Origin: CALBGR01 sp964499935
GTDB taxonomy: Bacteria > Patescibacteriota > Saccharimonadia > Saccharimonadales > UBA4665
DNA length: 64,000 nucleotides
Direction: 5' to 3'
Assembly (NCBI GenBank): GCA_964499935.1
Contig: CAZCMS010000001.1
Location: forward strand, 248,001-312,000
Shown here: positions 1-9,008 of the stretch, in pieces
Layout: each line of letters starts with the position of its first letter
How positions within the stretch are numbered: position 1 is the first letter of the stretch
Position numbers and translations under genes: made by a program
Notes under the pieces: generated by a model
What the model saw: the letters and a program-made list of their open reading frames with translations, nothing else
Databases searched by the model: none
What the model was told of the DNA's origin: nothing

Positions 1-651
1 GCTACAAAAACAGTTACGATTACCGACCAGAATATCGACTATGTTGAGGTATTCGGCAACAACATAGTTATTATTAATGGAAAGCGTGGAGAAACTACTG
101 TTCACTCCGGTGGCATCCTTAAAGGCAAAGGCACTGTCGGGATACTCGATGTACTTAGCGGTGGTCGCGTCGCTCCAGGTGAAAGCCCGGGCATATTGAA
201 CGCAGGCAACACCACATTTGAAAGCGGAGCATTCTTTGAAGCAGAAATTGCAGGTACTACTGTTGGTGCGGAATATGACCAACTTAAAGTTACAGGCACA
301 GTAAATCTCGGTGGCGCAACACTTGATACAAAACTAATTAATGACTTTAAGCCTAAGTCGGGTGACGCGTTTACGATTATTGATAACGATGGCACTGACG
401 CAATCACCGGCACCTTCAAAGATCTGCAGGAAGGTGCAACGTTCACAATTGATGGAACGGTGTTCAAGATTAGCTATGTTGGTGGAGACGGTAACGATGT
501 AGTGCTTACTGTACAGTCTGTTCCTGGCGCACCTAATACGGGCATGAAGCTGCTCTCGGGTAATCCTTTGTTTACCCTGGGACTCACAACAATAAGTGCT
601 GGCGCATTGTTTATCCTGGCGCGTAAATATGGTGACGCTCTAGGAAGGTAA
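1..651 (+). CDS. C-terminal part of a sortase-anchored surface protein (5' truncated by the window)
   Basis: The reading frame is open from base 1, so the start lies outside the window. About 216 residues remain. They hold Gly/Asn/Thr-rich beta-strand repeats of the passenger-associated repeat type seen in bacterial surface proteins, with GESPGIL and GGDGNDVVL motifs. The end reads APNTG, then a hydrophobic segment (LFTLGLTTISAGALFIL), then a short basic tail ending in R. That is the architecture of a cell-wall sorting signal, with PNTG in place of LPXTG. The next gene, 6 bases downstream, is a sortase, which supports covalent surface attachment. The ligand or partner is unknown. Confidence 0.8.
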   Translation, partial: ATKTVTITDQNIDYVEVFGNNIVIINGKRGETTVHSGGILKGKGTVGILDVLSGGRVAPGESPGILNAGNTTFESGAFFEAEIAGTTVGAEYDQLKVTGTVNLGGATLDTKLINDFKPKSGDAFTIIDNDGTDAITGTFKDLQEGATFTIDGTVFKISYVGGDGNDVVLTVQSVPGAPNTGMKLLSGNPLFTLGLTTISAGALFILARKYGDALGR

Positions 652-657
652 GTCTTC

Positions 658-1755
658 ATGCAGCGACAATCGCATGATTCTGGCCTACGAGATCGTTTTC
701 GATATCAGCCAACACGAACATTGCAGAGCCAAGCGAGTACGCCTCAGCGTCGTGCTGTGGCCGAGCGTCCACATGCACGCAAAAAGCAGGCAATCACTGA
801 TATATCTGTGCAGCAATTAGAATCCCAAAAAGATGTAACTCCACTCACTAACCCCACTGTTCCTACTCCGAGTATGCCTCGACATATGGCTGTGCGTCAG
901 GCAAGTCAGCCTAAAAAACGTACAATTCAGTATTTGCGCACACCGTCACATCAGCATGCGTCAAGTAATCCTAGGGCAACGGAAGTCCAGCCTACGGTTC
1001 TTCGGGGGTCTACAATAAGTCAGAAATCATTCATAAGCAATATTGCCACATTCGCCAAGTCTACATCGAGGAAGCTTTATGTCAGGTTATTCGGTGATCG
1101 TCCACTCAAAAAGCCACAATTAGCAATGTTAAGCGCTGCAGGTGTAGTGTTTGTTTTTGGAATAACAGTTAGCTTACTTGGGTTACGCACCAACTCCCAT
1201 GTTGAAGCCCAAGCAACGAATATGGCGCAGAGGGCTGTTGTTGATGACGGTGATAATCCTGATGAAAAAGAGCCGGATGCAAAAGCTGTCAGCAACTACA
1301 CGGTCGCTCCAGATATGCCAAAGCGGATAACAATTCCCAAAACTAAAACCTACTCACGAATAAAGCCACTTGGCACGAAGTCCGACAACGAACTAAAAGC
1401 ACCGTCCAATATTTACGATACAGGCTGGTATCAGAAAAGTGCAAAACCAGGTGAAAATGGAGCGATGTTGATAAATGGTCATGTACATGGGCCCAAAAAA
1501 CCAGGTGTATTTGCAAATCTTAAGAAACTTGTTGCCGGTGACGCTATTACTATCGAAAGGGGTGATGGTCAACGTTTTACGTATAGAGTTGTTAAGACGC
1601 AGAGTTATCCAGAACATGCAGTAGACATGGCAGCTGCGCTTGTGCCTGCAGAATCTGGGAAACAAGGGCTAAATATAATTACCTGCACAGGATCACTTAA
1701 TGCCCAAAAGACTGGATACGAAGACAGGCTCGTTGTGTTCGCTGTGCGCGATTAA
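658..1755 (+). CDS. Sortase family transpeptidase with long cytoplasmic N-terminus
   Basis: Membrane cysteine transpeptidase expected to cleave a sorting signal and link surface proteins to the envelope. Residues 1-150 are basic and low-complexity (Ser, Gln, Pro, Arg), probably cytoplasmic. One membrane segment spans about 156-177. The sortase domain covers about 220-365, with catalytic His275 in NGHVHG, Cys343 in IITCTG and Arg357 in DRLVVF. The spacing resembles class D/E/F sortases, but I cannot assign the class. It starts 6 bases after the PNTG-bearing protein, so that protein is the likely substrate. The LPKTG protein at 58.7 kb is another candidate. The N-terminal extension is longer than usual. 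Confidence 0.88.
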   Translation: MQRQSHDSGLRDRFRYQPTRTLQSQASTPQRRAVAERPHARKKQAITDISVQQLESQKDVTPLTNPTVPTPSMPRHMAVRQASQPKKRTIQYLRTPSHQHASSNPRATEVQPTVLRGSTISQKSFISNIATFAKSTSRKLYVRLFGDRPLKKPQLAMLSAAGVVFVFGITVSLLGLRTNSHVEAQATNMAQRAVVDDGDNPDEKEPDAKAVSNYTVAPDMPKRITIPKTKTYSRIKPLGTKSDNELKAPSNIYDTGWYQKSAKPGENGAMLINGHVHGPKKPGVFANLKKLVAGDAITIERGDGQRFTYRVVKTQSYPEHAVDMAAALVPAESGKQGLNIITCTGSLNAQKTGYEDRLVVFAVRD

Positions 1756-1956
1756 ATGCATAATATTTATCAAATTTTGTTTGCGAAATTATTTCTAGAA
1801 GCTTATAGTTACTCTTAGGAATTGCAGATATTTGGGAGCAAATCCAATTTTTCAGATTTTATAAACACAATACGATTTTCAGGCAGTCTCTGCATAGGCT
1901 AGTGAAGTGATAGCGATCGCCTACAGTAGAGGGCTTGTTCGATAGAAAGGAAAAAC

Positions 1957-3471
1957 ATGGAAATAGTTGCCGTTGTACTGGCGTTAGTTGGTGCAGGAGT
2001 TGGTTATGGAGCAAATTCATATATCACGAAGCAGAAAATTGGCTCAGCAGCTGACGAAGCAAAAAAAGAATTAGATAAAGCTAAGCGCGAGGCAACAAAA
2101 ATTACTACGGCTGCCCGAGAGGACGCAGTAAAAATTGCCGAAGAAGCACGCAAAGACGAGCAAACACGGCGGAAAGAATTTAAGGAAATTGAGAATCGTC
2201 TTATTCAGCGTGAAGAGTCTCTGGATAAAAAACTTGACGATATAGATAAGCGTACTGAAAAACTTCGTAAGTCTGAAGGTGAAGTTGAAGGCCTAAAGGA
2301 CGAGATCAGAGCAATCCGTACGAAGCAACAAGAGAAGCTTGAGAAGGTAGCAAAATTATCCAAAACCGAAGCAGCCGAGAAATTGATGCAGATGACCGAA
2401 CGGGATATTAAAAATGATCTTATCGGTCTTGTGAGCAAGTTGCAGAACGAAGCAAAAGAAAATGCAGATGAACTAGCAATCACTACAATCGTTGCAGCTA
2501 TGGAACGTATGGCAAGCGAGGTGACTGCCGAACGTACGGTAACGAGCGTTAAGCTTGAAGACGAAGAAATGAAAGGTCGTATTATTGGCAAAGAAGGTCG
2601 TAATATTCAGGCGCTGCAACGTGCAACTGGCGTCGATATTATGGTGGATGATACTCCTGGTTACGTGGTTTTGAGTAGCTTCGATCCTGTACGCCGTGAA
2701 GTTGCTAGGCAAACAATCGAAATGCTCATGAAGGACGGTCGTATCCATCCAGGTCGCATCGAAGAGGTTGTAGTTAAGGCTCAGAAGCAGGTAGACAAAG
2801 AAATAATTCGTGCTGGTGAAGATGCAGCTCGCGAGGTTGGCGTTTTGGGTATACCAAAAGAAATCCTACAACTACTCGGTGAGCTGAAATATCGTACAAG
2901 TTACGGACAGAATGTGCTCAAGCATAGTACCGAAATGGCGCATATTGCCGGAATTATTGCAGAAGAACTTGGTGCTGACGTAAAGACCGCCAAATATGCT
3001 GCGTTGGTGCATGATTTGGGTAAGGCGCTTACACACAAGATGGAGGGCAAGCACCATCATATTTCTGGTGAGATTCTTCGTAAGTATGGTGCTCCAGAAG
3101 AAGTTGCGATTGCAGCAGAGCAACATCATGATGACGTAGAGGCGACAACTTTGGTTTCTATGATTGTTCGTGTGGTTGACGCAATCAGTGCAGCTCGTCC
3201 GGGTGCACGAAATATTAGTGCAGAAAACTTTGCAGAACGCATGAAAGAACTTGAAAACGTTGCGAATAGCTTTAAGGGGATTGAGAAGTCGTATGCTATC
3301 AGTGCAGGCCGTGAAGTTCGAGTATTTGTGAAGCCTGGTCAGATTGATGATCTATCCGCAATCAAGCTTGCGCGAGATATTGCAACTAAAATCGAATCGA
3401 GTATGCAGTACCCAGGTACGATCAAGGTTAATGTTATCCGCGAAACTCGCGCTATTGAATTCGCAAAATAA
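1957..3471 (+). CDS. rny: Ribonuclease Y
   Basis: Membrane-anchored endoribonuclease that starts mRNA decay. The 504 residues follow the family order: one N-terminal membrane helix (about 1-22), a long charged coiled coil (about 30-190), a KH domain with GKEG at 211-214, and an HD phosphohydrolase domain with His352-Asp353 and a second histidine cluster (KHHH) after it. The length is normal for RNase Y. The start is supported by AGAAAGGAAAAAC just upstream. A 200-base gap precedes it, so it probably has its own promoter. It is followed by the YmdB-type gene, a pairing common in bacteria. Confidence 0.96.
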   Translation: MEIVAVVLALVGAGVGYGANSYITKQKIGSAADEAKKELDKAKREATKITTAAREDAVKIAEEARKDEQTRRKEFKEIENRLIQREESLDKKLDDIDKRTEKLRKSEGEVEGLKDEIRAIRTKQQEKLEKVAKLSKTEAAEKLMQMTERDIKNDLIGLVSKLQNEAKENADELAITTIVAAMERMASEVTAERTVTSVKLEDEEMKGRIIGKEGRNIQALQRATGVDIMVDDTPGYVVLSSFDPVRREVARQTIEMLMKDGRIHPGRIEEVVVKAQKQVDKEIIRAGEDAAREVGVLGIPKEILQLLGELKYRTSYGQNVLKHSTEMAHIAGIIAEELGADVKTAKYAALVHDLGKALTHKMEGKHHHISGEILRKYGAPEEVAIAAEQHHDDVEATTLVSMIVRVVDAISAARPGARNISAENFAERMKELENVANSFKGIEKSYAISAGREVRVFVKPGQIDDLSAIKLARDIATKIESSMQYPGTIKVNVIRETRAIEFAK

Positions 3472-3569
3472 GGTTTGCATACGGCTATATAAACATGAGG
3501 TCGAAGCAAAATTTCTAGAAATAGACCACGCTGTCGCCAAATAAAAACTTTTAAGCCAAAGGAAAAATA

Positions 3570-4361
3570 ATGAAAATTCTGTATGTTGGTGATGTGATGG
3601 CAGAAATGGGTATTGAGCTTGTGGAGCAGGTATTGCCAGCACTCAAGCAAGAAAAGCAGGTAGATTTCGTCATTGCCCAAGCCGAAAATGTATCTGACGG
3701 TAAGGGAATGTTGCCAACCGATATGGCACGTTTGCGAAGGGCTGGCGTGGATTTTTTTACTGGTGGCAACCACACTCCGTTTAGGAAAGATATCGTGCCA
3801 CTGCTCGAAGATGAGGTGCAGCCGGTAATTGGCCCTGCAAATATGAAAGACTGTCCCGGCGAGGGCTGGAAGTATGCCGATACACCACACGGCAAAATAC
3901 TTGTTGTCTCATTGCTTGGCGGAACTGTTGGGCGTGAAGTTGCTATAGAAAATCCGCTACGGACGATAGACGCAATTTTAGCGGAAAATGTAGAGGTAGA
4001 TAGAGTGGCGACAATTGTGAATTTTCATGGAGATTACAGCAGCGAAAAAGTGATTATTGGGCACTACCTGGATGGGCGCGTGAGTGCGGTTATCGGCGAT
4101 CATTGGCATGTGCCAACTGCGGATGCTGGTGTGCTGCCAAGAGGCACGGCTCACATGACAGACGTGGGCATGTGTGGCTCGCTCGATTCAAGTCTTGGAG
4201 TTACATTAGATTCAGTTATTCCAAGATGGCGCGATGAGGTGCAGACACGTAATATTATCGAAATCAACGGACGAAAGCAGTTCAACGCTGCGCTTATTGG
4301 TATTGACGCTACAACTGGACTTGCGAAAGATATCGAACATATTCGCAAGATTATTGCATAA
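3570..4361 (+). CDS. ymdB: YmdB-family calcineurin-like metallophosphoesterase
   Basis: 263 residues, matching the TIGR00282/YmdB family, whose members hydrolyse cyclic nucleotides or other phosphodiesters with a two-metal centre. Visible metal-ligand motifs are GDVM near residue 8, QAENVSDGKGM, GGNHTPF (the GNH block of metallophosphoesterases), NFHGD and GDHWHVPTAD. In Bacillus the YmdB protein interacts functionally with RNase Y, and the two genes are adjacent here, 98 bases apart. AAAGGAAAAATA precedes the ATG. Substrate in this organism is not known. Confidence 0.92.
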   Translation: MKILYVGDVMAEMGIELVEQVLPALKQEKQVDFVIAQAENVSDGKGMLPTDMARLRRAGVDFFTGGNHTPFRKDIVPLLEDEVQPVIGPANMKDCPGEGWKYADTPHGKILVVSLLGGTVGREVAIENPLRTIDAILAENVEVDRVATIVNFHGDYSSEKVIIGHYLDGRVSAVIGDHWHVPTADAGVLPRGTAHMTDVGMCGSLDSSLGVTLDSVIPRWRDEVQTRNIIEINGRKQFNAALIGIDATTGLAKDIEHIRKIIA

Positions 4362-4429
4362 ATACCATAAGCATTTGATATACTGTTGAGGACACATTAA
4401 AAATGTGGTGGGCAAGGAGGGATTATTAA

Positions 4430-4894
4430 ATGAATATAAAAACTGTTGCAGCATTACCGTTTGCATTTATTGCTGGTGTAGCAATCGCACTCGTCGTAAG
4501 CGTAGTGGCGCAAACTTCAGTAAGTGCCCATGGCGATGAAAAACACGAACAAAAAACAGAGGCCAAGGTCGCAGCAACTCAAGAAGCTACCTACAGCTAC
4601 GTAGCGCAACCTGGTGATTCTTATAGCAAAATCGCACGCAAAGCAGTCCAGACATACGGCATTAAAAATAAAGTTGATTTGTCTCAGAGTCGAATTATGT
4701 TTGCCGAAACAAATCTAACACTCGAAGCTGGGTCACCACAGTTAATGCAGGGCCAAAAAGTTGTAATTAAAGAATCTACGATTAAAAACTGGGTAGAGAA
4801 AGCCAAAAAGCTCAATAACGAGCAGGCTGCAAAATGGGATAAGTACACAGCAGGCGTAAACTTTAATACTAATAAAGTTGGCGAAGCTCAGTAA
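4430..4894 (+). CDS. LysM-like domain protein, secreted or membrane-anchored
   Basis: 154 residues. An N-terminal hydrophobic segment (about 7-32, ending TSVSAHG) looks like a signal peptide or signal anchor. A charged linker (35-52) leads to a LysM-like segment at about 56-116 with the YVAQPGDSYSKIARKAV start. LysM domains bind peptidoglycan or chitin-type glycans, so a cell-wall-associated role is likely. The C-terminus is helical and Lys-rich. A strong AAGGAGGGATT ribosome site sets the start. It follows ymdB by 68 bases and precedes tRNA-Pro. Confidence 0.75.
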   Translation: MNIKTVAALPFAFIAGVAIALVVSVVAQTSVSAHGDEKHEQKTEAKVAATQEATYSYVAQPGDSYSKIARKAVQTYGIKNKVDLSQSRIMFAETNLTLEAGSPQLMQGQKVVIKESTIKNWVEKAKKLNNEQAAKWDKYTAGVNFNTNKVGEAQ

Positions 4895-4953
4895 TTTATA
4901 CTAGCCATTTACTGCGTCAATCTGTTATAATACTCGAGTTATCGAAAATATAA

Positions 4954-5030
4954 CGGGGTGTGGCGCAGTTGGCTAGCGCGCGCGGTTTGGGACCGCGAGG
5001 TCGAAGGTTCGAGTCCTTTCACCCCGACCA
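4954..5030 (+). tRNA. tRNA-Pro (TGG)
   Basis: A 77-base cloverleaf with CGGGGTG/CACCCCG acceptor arms, anticodon loop TTTGGGA (anticodon TGG) and encoded CCA. The T-arm GGTTCGAGTCC is standard. A terminator hairpin follows at once. Confidence 0.96.
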
Positions 5031-5043
5031 TACTTGAAAAATC

Positions 5044-5064
5044 AGACTCCTCGGAGTCTTTTTT
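5044..5064 (+). terminator. Rho-independent terminator of tRNA-Pro
   Basis: AGACTCC and GGAGTCT form a 7-bp stem with a two-base loop, followed by a T-run. It lies 14 bases after the tRNA. Confidence 0.85.
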
Positions 5065-5360
5065 GTTGGTTGCTAATCTGTAAAACTCACTAATTTTGGG
5101 GGTGTAAACTTTTTTATCTCGTGAGACTGAAAAACCGTCAGGAAATAAGAGTTGTTTACACCACCCCAGATGTTCAGCGTCCAGTTCCCAGAATCTTGTC
5201 CGTAAGTCCTCAATAAACCCTAGCGAGAAATCTACAAATTCTATGAAGTCTTTCTCGATTTGATTAACTGACTCTAGCTCATTCTCTGCATCTTCAATAT
5301 CTTTATCAATAGTGTCTAGGGCTTCACGCATATAGTCTTCACCGAATTTACTGTTTAAAA
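5062..5360 (-). pseudogene. C-terminal remnant of a large serine recombinase
   Basis: On the minus strand the frame from about 5358 down to about 5062 encodes a charged coiled coil followed by FWELDAEHLGWCKQLLFPDGF, then YTPKISEFYRLATNKK. This order (helical region, a few residues, LLFP-G-F, then a T/P-KI motif) is the usual C-terminus of large serine recombinases and resolvases. The resolvase catalytic domain, the recombinase domain and the zinc ribbon are all missing. Upstream the frame runs into the next gene on the opposite strand, and downstream it runs into tRNA-Pro. It is therefore a broken leftover beside a tRNA, the kind of scar an integrated element leaves. The N-terminal break is near 5360. 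The family call rests on motif recognition. Confidence 0.6.
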
Positions 5361-5404
5361 CCGTAGGAATTTTGCACTGTGAATAGTACAATAACATCAA
5401 AGTT

Positions 5405-5959
5405 ATGCGAGTAGTAAAGTCTATTGGTAGCATCCTTCTAGGAGTAGTCATTTTTATTGGCTTAATTATTGCAGCTGTTCTATTGTTCACTCTTGGCGCA
5501 AAATTAGCATTTACCATCCAGCCATTTATAAATTGGCTTGCTGGGATCCTGTTCATGATAAATATCTTCGCACTAATTGCTGCGATAGCACCAAGAGCTA
5601 GAGGTGTATCTGGTTTAGTCATTTATGTTTCGTCATACGTTTACGGACTTGGGGTATGGATCTTCGGCTTAGCCGTTACTCTTGATTTATGGGGTTGGTT
5701 TGCGGTTATTGTAGGTCTTCTATTAGGTGGAGTTGGTGTGGTGCCCATTGGTATGCTGGCTGCAATGTTCAACGGAGAATGGGGTGTATTCTGGACGTTG
5801 TTCATAAGTTTAATCTTAACGTACGGTTCACGGCTCATAGGTACGATGTTAGTGTCTAGTGCTGAAAATCAAACAGGGCATTACAAAGAAGATACTAAAG
5901 AAAATGTTATTGATATAGAGCAAGGTATACACAAACGAACTTGGAAGGATATTGAATAG
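5405..5959 (+). CDS. Multi-TM membrane protein of unknown function
   Basis: 184 residues with about five hydrophobic helices (roughly 6-30, 42-62, 70-90, 94-120, 126-147) and a charged cytoplasmic tail ending in KRTWKDIE. I do not recognise the family. It ends two bases before the next gene, so the two are probably co-transcribed. It has no clear ribosome site and begins just past the truncated end of the recombinase remnant, so it may have arrived with, or been left by, that element. Confidence 0.6.
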   Translation: MRVVKSIGSILLGVVIFIGLIIAAVLLFTLGAKLAFTIQPFINWLAGILFMINIFALIAAIAPRARGVSGLVIYVSSYVYGLGVWIFGLAVTLDLWGWFAVIVGLLLGGVGVVPIGMLAAMFNGEWGVFWTLFISLILTYGSRLIGTMLVSSAENQTGHYKEDTKENVIDIEQGIHKRTWKDIE

Positions 5960-5961
5960 TT

Positions 5962-7122
5962 ATGGAATTGCCAGCCACAAAATTACGAGAAGAGTATGCC
6001 GACGAAATCAAAGTTATTGAAGCTAATATTAAAGATATAGCAAGTGGCTCGGCACCACAAGAGCTCTATGAATATTCACAGAATAAGTTGGATAATCTAG
6101 CGAATCGTTTTCAGGATAACGAAAGACTAGGTACCGCTCGGTACAAGTTGTATGAGTTACAGGCATTACTGTATTACTTCAAAAATAGAGATGAAGACGC
6201 ATTGGCGTTTATACAACAAGCAGTGGAAATGAGAGGCTCTTCATATAAACGAGCAGCACAACTTATTGAGCAAATTCAGTCAGCACCAGCAGATATTGTC
6301 GCACAAAAGGAACATAGGAAAAAAGACGAATCTCACGACAAAGGAACCAAAAGTTATGAAGGTGTTGTATATTTTCACAGGTCGCCACTTGCAGTTGCAG
6401 TACTGTCATTTCTGACGTTCAACTTCTATTCTCTGTATTGGTCATACAAGCACTGGAGATCAATTCGTCTAAGCACAGGAGAGCGTACGTACCCTATTTT
6501 CAGTGCTATATTTCAGCTTTTTACAGCCTACCCTCTGTTTAAGCAAATTAGAAACAGTGCACAAGAACACGGCTACACGAAGTTTCGTAAGGCTGGAATT
6601 ATTGCAACGAGCTATGTAGTATTGTTCTTTATTATGAATTCAGTATGGCGAGTAGAGCCAAAAACAACCGCTGATTTCGTAACATTTTTAATATTTATGG
6701 TGCTGCTCTCGGCTAGTGTCGCCTCACTGTTGGCTATCGTGCAACGGGCCGCAAATGCTCATAACATTTCTGCCCTCGGTGAACGTCATAAATTCAAAAA
6801 TATATTTGTGGGTGAAATAATTTTTGTAATCATCGGTTTAATAATCAGTGTTCTAGGAATAGCCAGTACATATAGGTCGGTAGGTACGGTAAGTGTTAAT
6901 AGTTTAAGCAGCGAAGCACAAGGTGCTTACCAGAGAATGGAATTATTGCAAAATCAGCACGATGCGTGTAGTAGCGATTTGGATGCAAGACGTGATGATG
7001 TCAATATATATAGTGATTACGAGGTAGACTCATTCAATAGTGATTTAAGGGATTGCGAAGACACAAGACTTAAATTGAACAGCGCAGTAGATGAATACAA
7101 TAGGCTTGCAGGGTACGAATAG
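5962..7122 (+). CDS. Membrane protein with helical N-terminus and F/Y-LYW-K-W motif
   Basis: 386 residues. The first 130 are soluble and helical, possibly TPR-like (ALLYYFKNRDEDALAFIQQAVEM). The middle holds the motif FYSLYWSYKHWRSIR followed by YPLFKQIR, seen in a family of bacterial membrane proteins of unknown function. Four hydrophobic stretches lie between about 135 and 295. The C-terminal 80 residues are acidic, outside the membrane, and contain a Cys pair (CSSDLDARRDD..., RDCEDTR). It starts two bases after the preceding membrane gene, implying one operon. Function unknown. Confidence 0.6.
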   Translation: MELPATKLREEYADEIKVIEANIKDIASGSAPQELYEYSQNKLDNLANRFQDNERLGTARYKLYELQALLYYFKNRDEDALAFIQQAVEMRGSSYKRAAQLIEQIQSAPADIVAQKEHRKKDESHDKGTKSYEGVVYFHRSPLAVAVLSFLTFNFYSLYWSYKHWRSIRLSTGERTYPIFSAIFQLFTAYPLFKQIRNSAQEHGYTKFRKAGIIATSYVVLFFIMNSVWRVEPKTTADFVTFLIFMVLLSASVASLLAIVQRAANAHNISALGERHKFKNIFVGEIIFVIIGLIISVLGIASTYRSVGTVSVNSLSSEAQGAYQRMELLQNQHDACSSDLDARRDDVNIYSDYEVDSFNSDLRDCEDTRLKLNSAVDEYNRLAGYE

Positions 7123-7464
7123 AATATCCGTAAAAGCTGGATTTTATTCTCAAACAAATTACCTCAAACATTGTATACATTACAACTATATTCTAAAAAA
7201 TAATAAACAGGGAATTACTAGGTCTTCATATGTATCTAGTAGTGAACAGCTGCGCCCATAAGCAATTTAGAGGATCCTCAGAGTGGCTAAAAATACAAAT
7301 ATATAAGAAAGTCCAAGTAAAATTGTAATTCTTATGATTTGATGTGGATTATCAAATAGCAATATCAACAGCCATGCTTGCAGTACTAGGTTCGACAGCT
7401 TTCTCGTATAGATTATTCCGTGATTTTCAGTCCGTGTTTCTTATATTAATACGACGTTAGGAGA
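7123..7464. other. Intergenic region without a recognised gene
   Basis: This AT-rich 342-base stretch separates two convergent genes. I see no tRNA, no convincing ORF and no strong terminator hairpin. Short open frames here have no ribosome site. Confidence 0.5.
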
Positions 7465-8208
7465 CTACTCTTGAATAATTTTCTCTACAACGGGAGCCTT
7501 TTTGGCTTGAGGCTTCTTCTTTATTCTTAGTTTTGGTTTAGGGAATTCAACCTTTTTTACGATAATATCTTTTAGCGAATCTGCCACATCCTCTATTTGG
7601 AAATAAATACCTGTTTGGTCCTTGAGATCATTGCGTAAACGCCTGACAATCTCCTCCGAATATAAAAGCTTTGCTACGTTGGACGGATGAAGTGCATTTG
7701 TCTTCTTCCAAAAGGTTTCTAATTCTCCTCTTTCCACGGCGGGCTTGGTCAAATACCACAGCAATTCTGGACACTTTTTGTAATCATCTTTGTCAAGCAG
7801 GTCCAACTTGTATATTAGGGTGGTGGTCACTGGTTTGCCAAAGTTTACTCTATAAAGTTGCACTTCACGACCATTCAACAGAAGAATCCAATCTATACCT
7901 TCGTTTGCTGCATAGCTGAGACTTTGCCGTAAATGCTTCTCGTTAATGTCTAAGTCTATTGATTTAACTTCAACAACAAAATGTTTCTTGCGTTTGAGTT
8001 GAATGACATAATCTGCGTATTCAGACCTTATGCGATATTCAGTTTTTATTTCTTCAAGCTCTTTATAGCCTAAGATATCGGTCAGGAAATTATTTGTCAT
8101 TATGCGAGTAGCGGATTCATCAAGAGAGGAAAACTCTTTACGTAAATATTTTCTTTTATAAGTACTCAAGCTATTTTTTATGTTCTTAAGTTGTCGTTCT
8201 GTAGCCAT
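7465..8208 (-). CDS. HsdR N-terminal-like PD-(D/E)XK protein
   Basis: 247 residues. Residues about 35-125 match the N-terminal nuclease-like domain found in type I restriction R subunits and in stand-alone relatives: Asp66 in EYADYVIQ, then VVEVKS with Glu80 and Lys82, then QSLSYAANEGIDWILLLNG. These residues could form the PD-(D/E)XK metal site. There is no helicase domain and no methylase or specificity gene nearby, so this is not a complete restriction system. The C-terminus is basic (PKPKLRIKKKPQAKK). Possible roles are nucleic-acid binding or a solitary nuclease; the substrate is unknown. Confidence 0.65.
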   Translation of the reverse strand: MATERQLKNIKNSLSTYKRKYLRKEFSSLDESATRIMTNNFLTDILGYKELEEIKTEYRIRSEYADYVIQLKRKKHFVVEVKSIDLDINEKHLRQSLSYAANEGIDWILLLNGREVQLYRVNFGKPVTTTLIYKLDLLDKDDYKKCPELLWYLTKPAVERGELETFWKKTNALHPSNVAKLLYSEEIVRRLRNDLKDQTGIYFQIEDVADSLKDIIVKKVEFPKPKLRIKKKPQAKKAPVVEKIIQE

Positions 8209-8232
8209 GAATTTCTTTTACCTCATTAATAA

Positions 8233-8754
8233 TTAATATGATTCGCACCCGTACCCATCGTCATCCCGATCGAGGCCATACTCATCATAGCCAAGTACCT
8301 CTACCTCGAACTCTATATCTGAACAGTCTAGATCGTAGCTACTGTTCTCTACACATCCAGAGTAGTTAGGGTTGCAATCATCCTCTACAGGCTCTTCCTT
8401 GTGGATGTAGGCTGGCTCCTCTCCTGGAATGGTGTAATCAGAGGGAGTAGTAGTAGCTTCGACTGTTTGTGTAGTTGCAGTATTGTCAACGATACTTTTT
8501 TGATCAGTACTATCTGATTTTGGTTGTAATGATGCGTACCCCCAGAAACCAATAATTAACGTGGCGAGCAGTCCATAGCCCCATTTTTTGAAAGCGATTT
8601 CTCTTTTTTCTGCTTTTTTAGCGTATGATTGGTATGCTTTTTTGTCATCCAAAGTTAAATATAGGAAAGTTTTTTCGTCAAGAATTTTCCCTGTCTTTCG
8701 GTAATAGCCGGCTCTTGTAAGTCTTTTGGCCTCCTCGGTATCATGATGTGCCAT
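8233..8754 (-). CDS. Single-TM protein with C-terminal Excalibur-type calcium-binding motif
   Basis: 173 residues. The N-terminal 55 are charged and cytoplasmic, with a possible short DNA- or protein-binding helix pair. One membrane helix spans about 57-75. An external Thr/Pro-rich linker leads to a C-terminal motif at about 142-172, DCSDIEF...GLDRDDDGYGCE. That is the Cys-bracketed D-x-D-x-DG-x-x-CE signature of the Excalibur domain, a calcium-binding extracellular module common in Actinobacteria and Firmicutes. It lies 24 bases upstream of the PD-(D/E)XK gene on the same strand. Role unknown; a surface sensor or adhesin-like function is possible. Confidence 0.7.
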   Translation of the reverse strand: MAHHDTEEAKRLTRAGYYRKTGKILDEKTFLYLTLDDKKAYQSYAKKAEKREIAFKKWGYGLLATLIIGFWGYASLQPKSDSTDQKSIVDNTATTQTVEATTTPSDYTIPGEEPAYIHKEEPVEDDCNPNYSGCVENSSYDLDCSDIEFEVEVLGYDEYGLDRDDDGYGCESY

Positions 8755-8925
8755 ATTGCACCTACAGTACAGTATTCCTGCGAATTAATCATTAATTTTT
8801 CCTTAACTATCCATTAATAGTGTCTTAAGAAACTTAGTGCACGACTTTATGCCTATGAGAATTGTTACTGCAAGGCCCCGAGATAATGTACATAATAGGA
8901 GTTACTTAAATAAGGAGCGAAAATT

Positions 8926-8997
8926 ATGGGATTAGGACAATCTCGTCGCGTTGCTCGCCGAACTGCAAGGCGCACAGCACGTCGCAATCAGGAATAA
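8926..8997 (+). CDS. 23-residue Arg-rich peptide
   Basis: A short ORF reading MGLGQSRRVARRTARRTARR followed by NQE. The ATG is preceded by AAGGAGCG at good spacing. The peptide has nine arginines and a repeated RRTA unit. It lies alone between two minus-strand genes. It is too short for family assignment; such peptides may bind RNA or ribosomes. Coding status rests on the ribosome site and the regular composition. Confidence 0.5.
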   Translation: MGLGQSRRVARRTARRTARRNQE

Positions 8998-9008
8998 ATT
9001 TGAGAAAG

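Noticed and set aside
4939..5622. Long minus-strand ORF with GLEPSTSRSQTARASQLRH
   Set aside because: The end is a translated tRNA-Pro complement and the start is antisense to a membrane gene. Only the middle, the recombinase remnant, is kept.
7465..8208. Type I restriction-modification system
   Set aside because: Only an HsdR N-terminal-like domain is present; there is no helicase part, methylase or specificity gene nearby.
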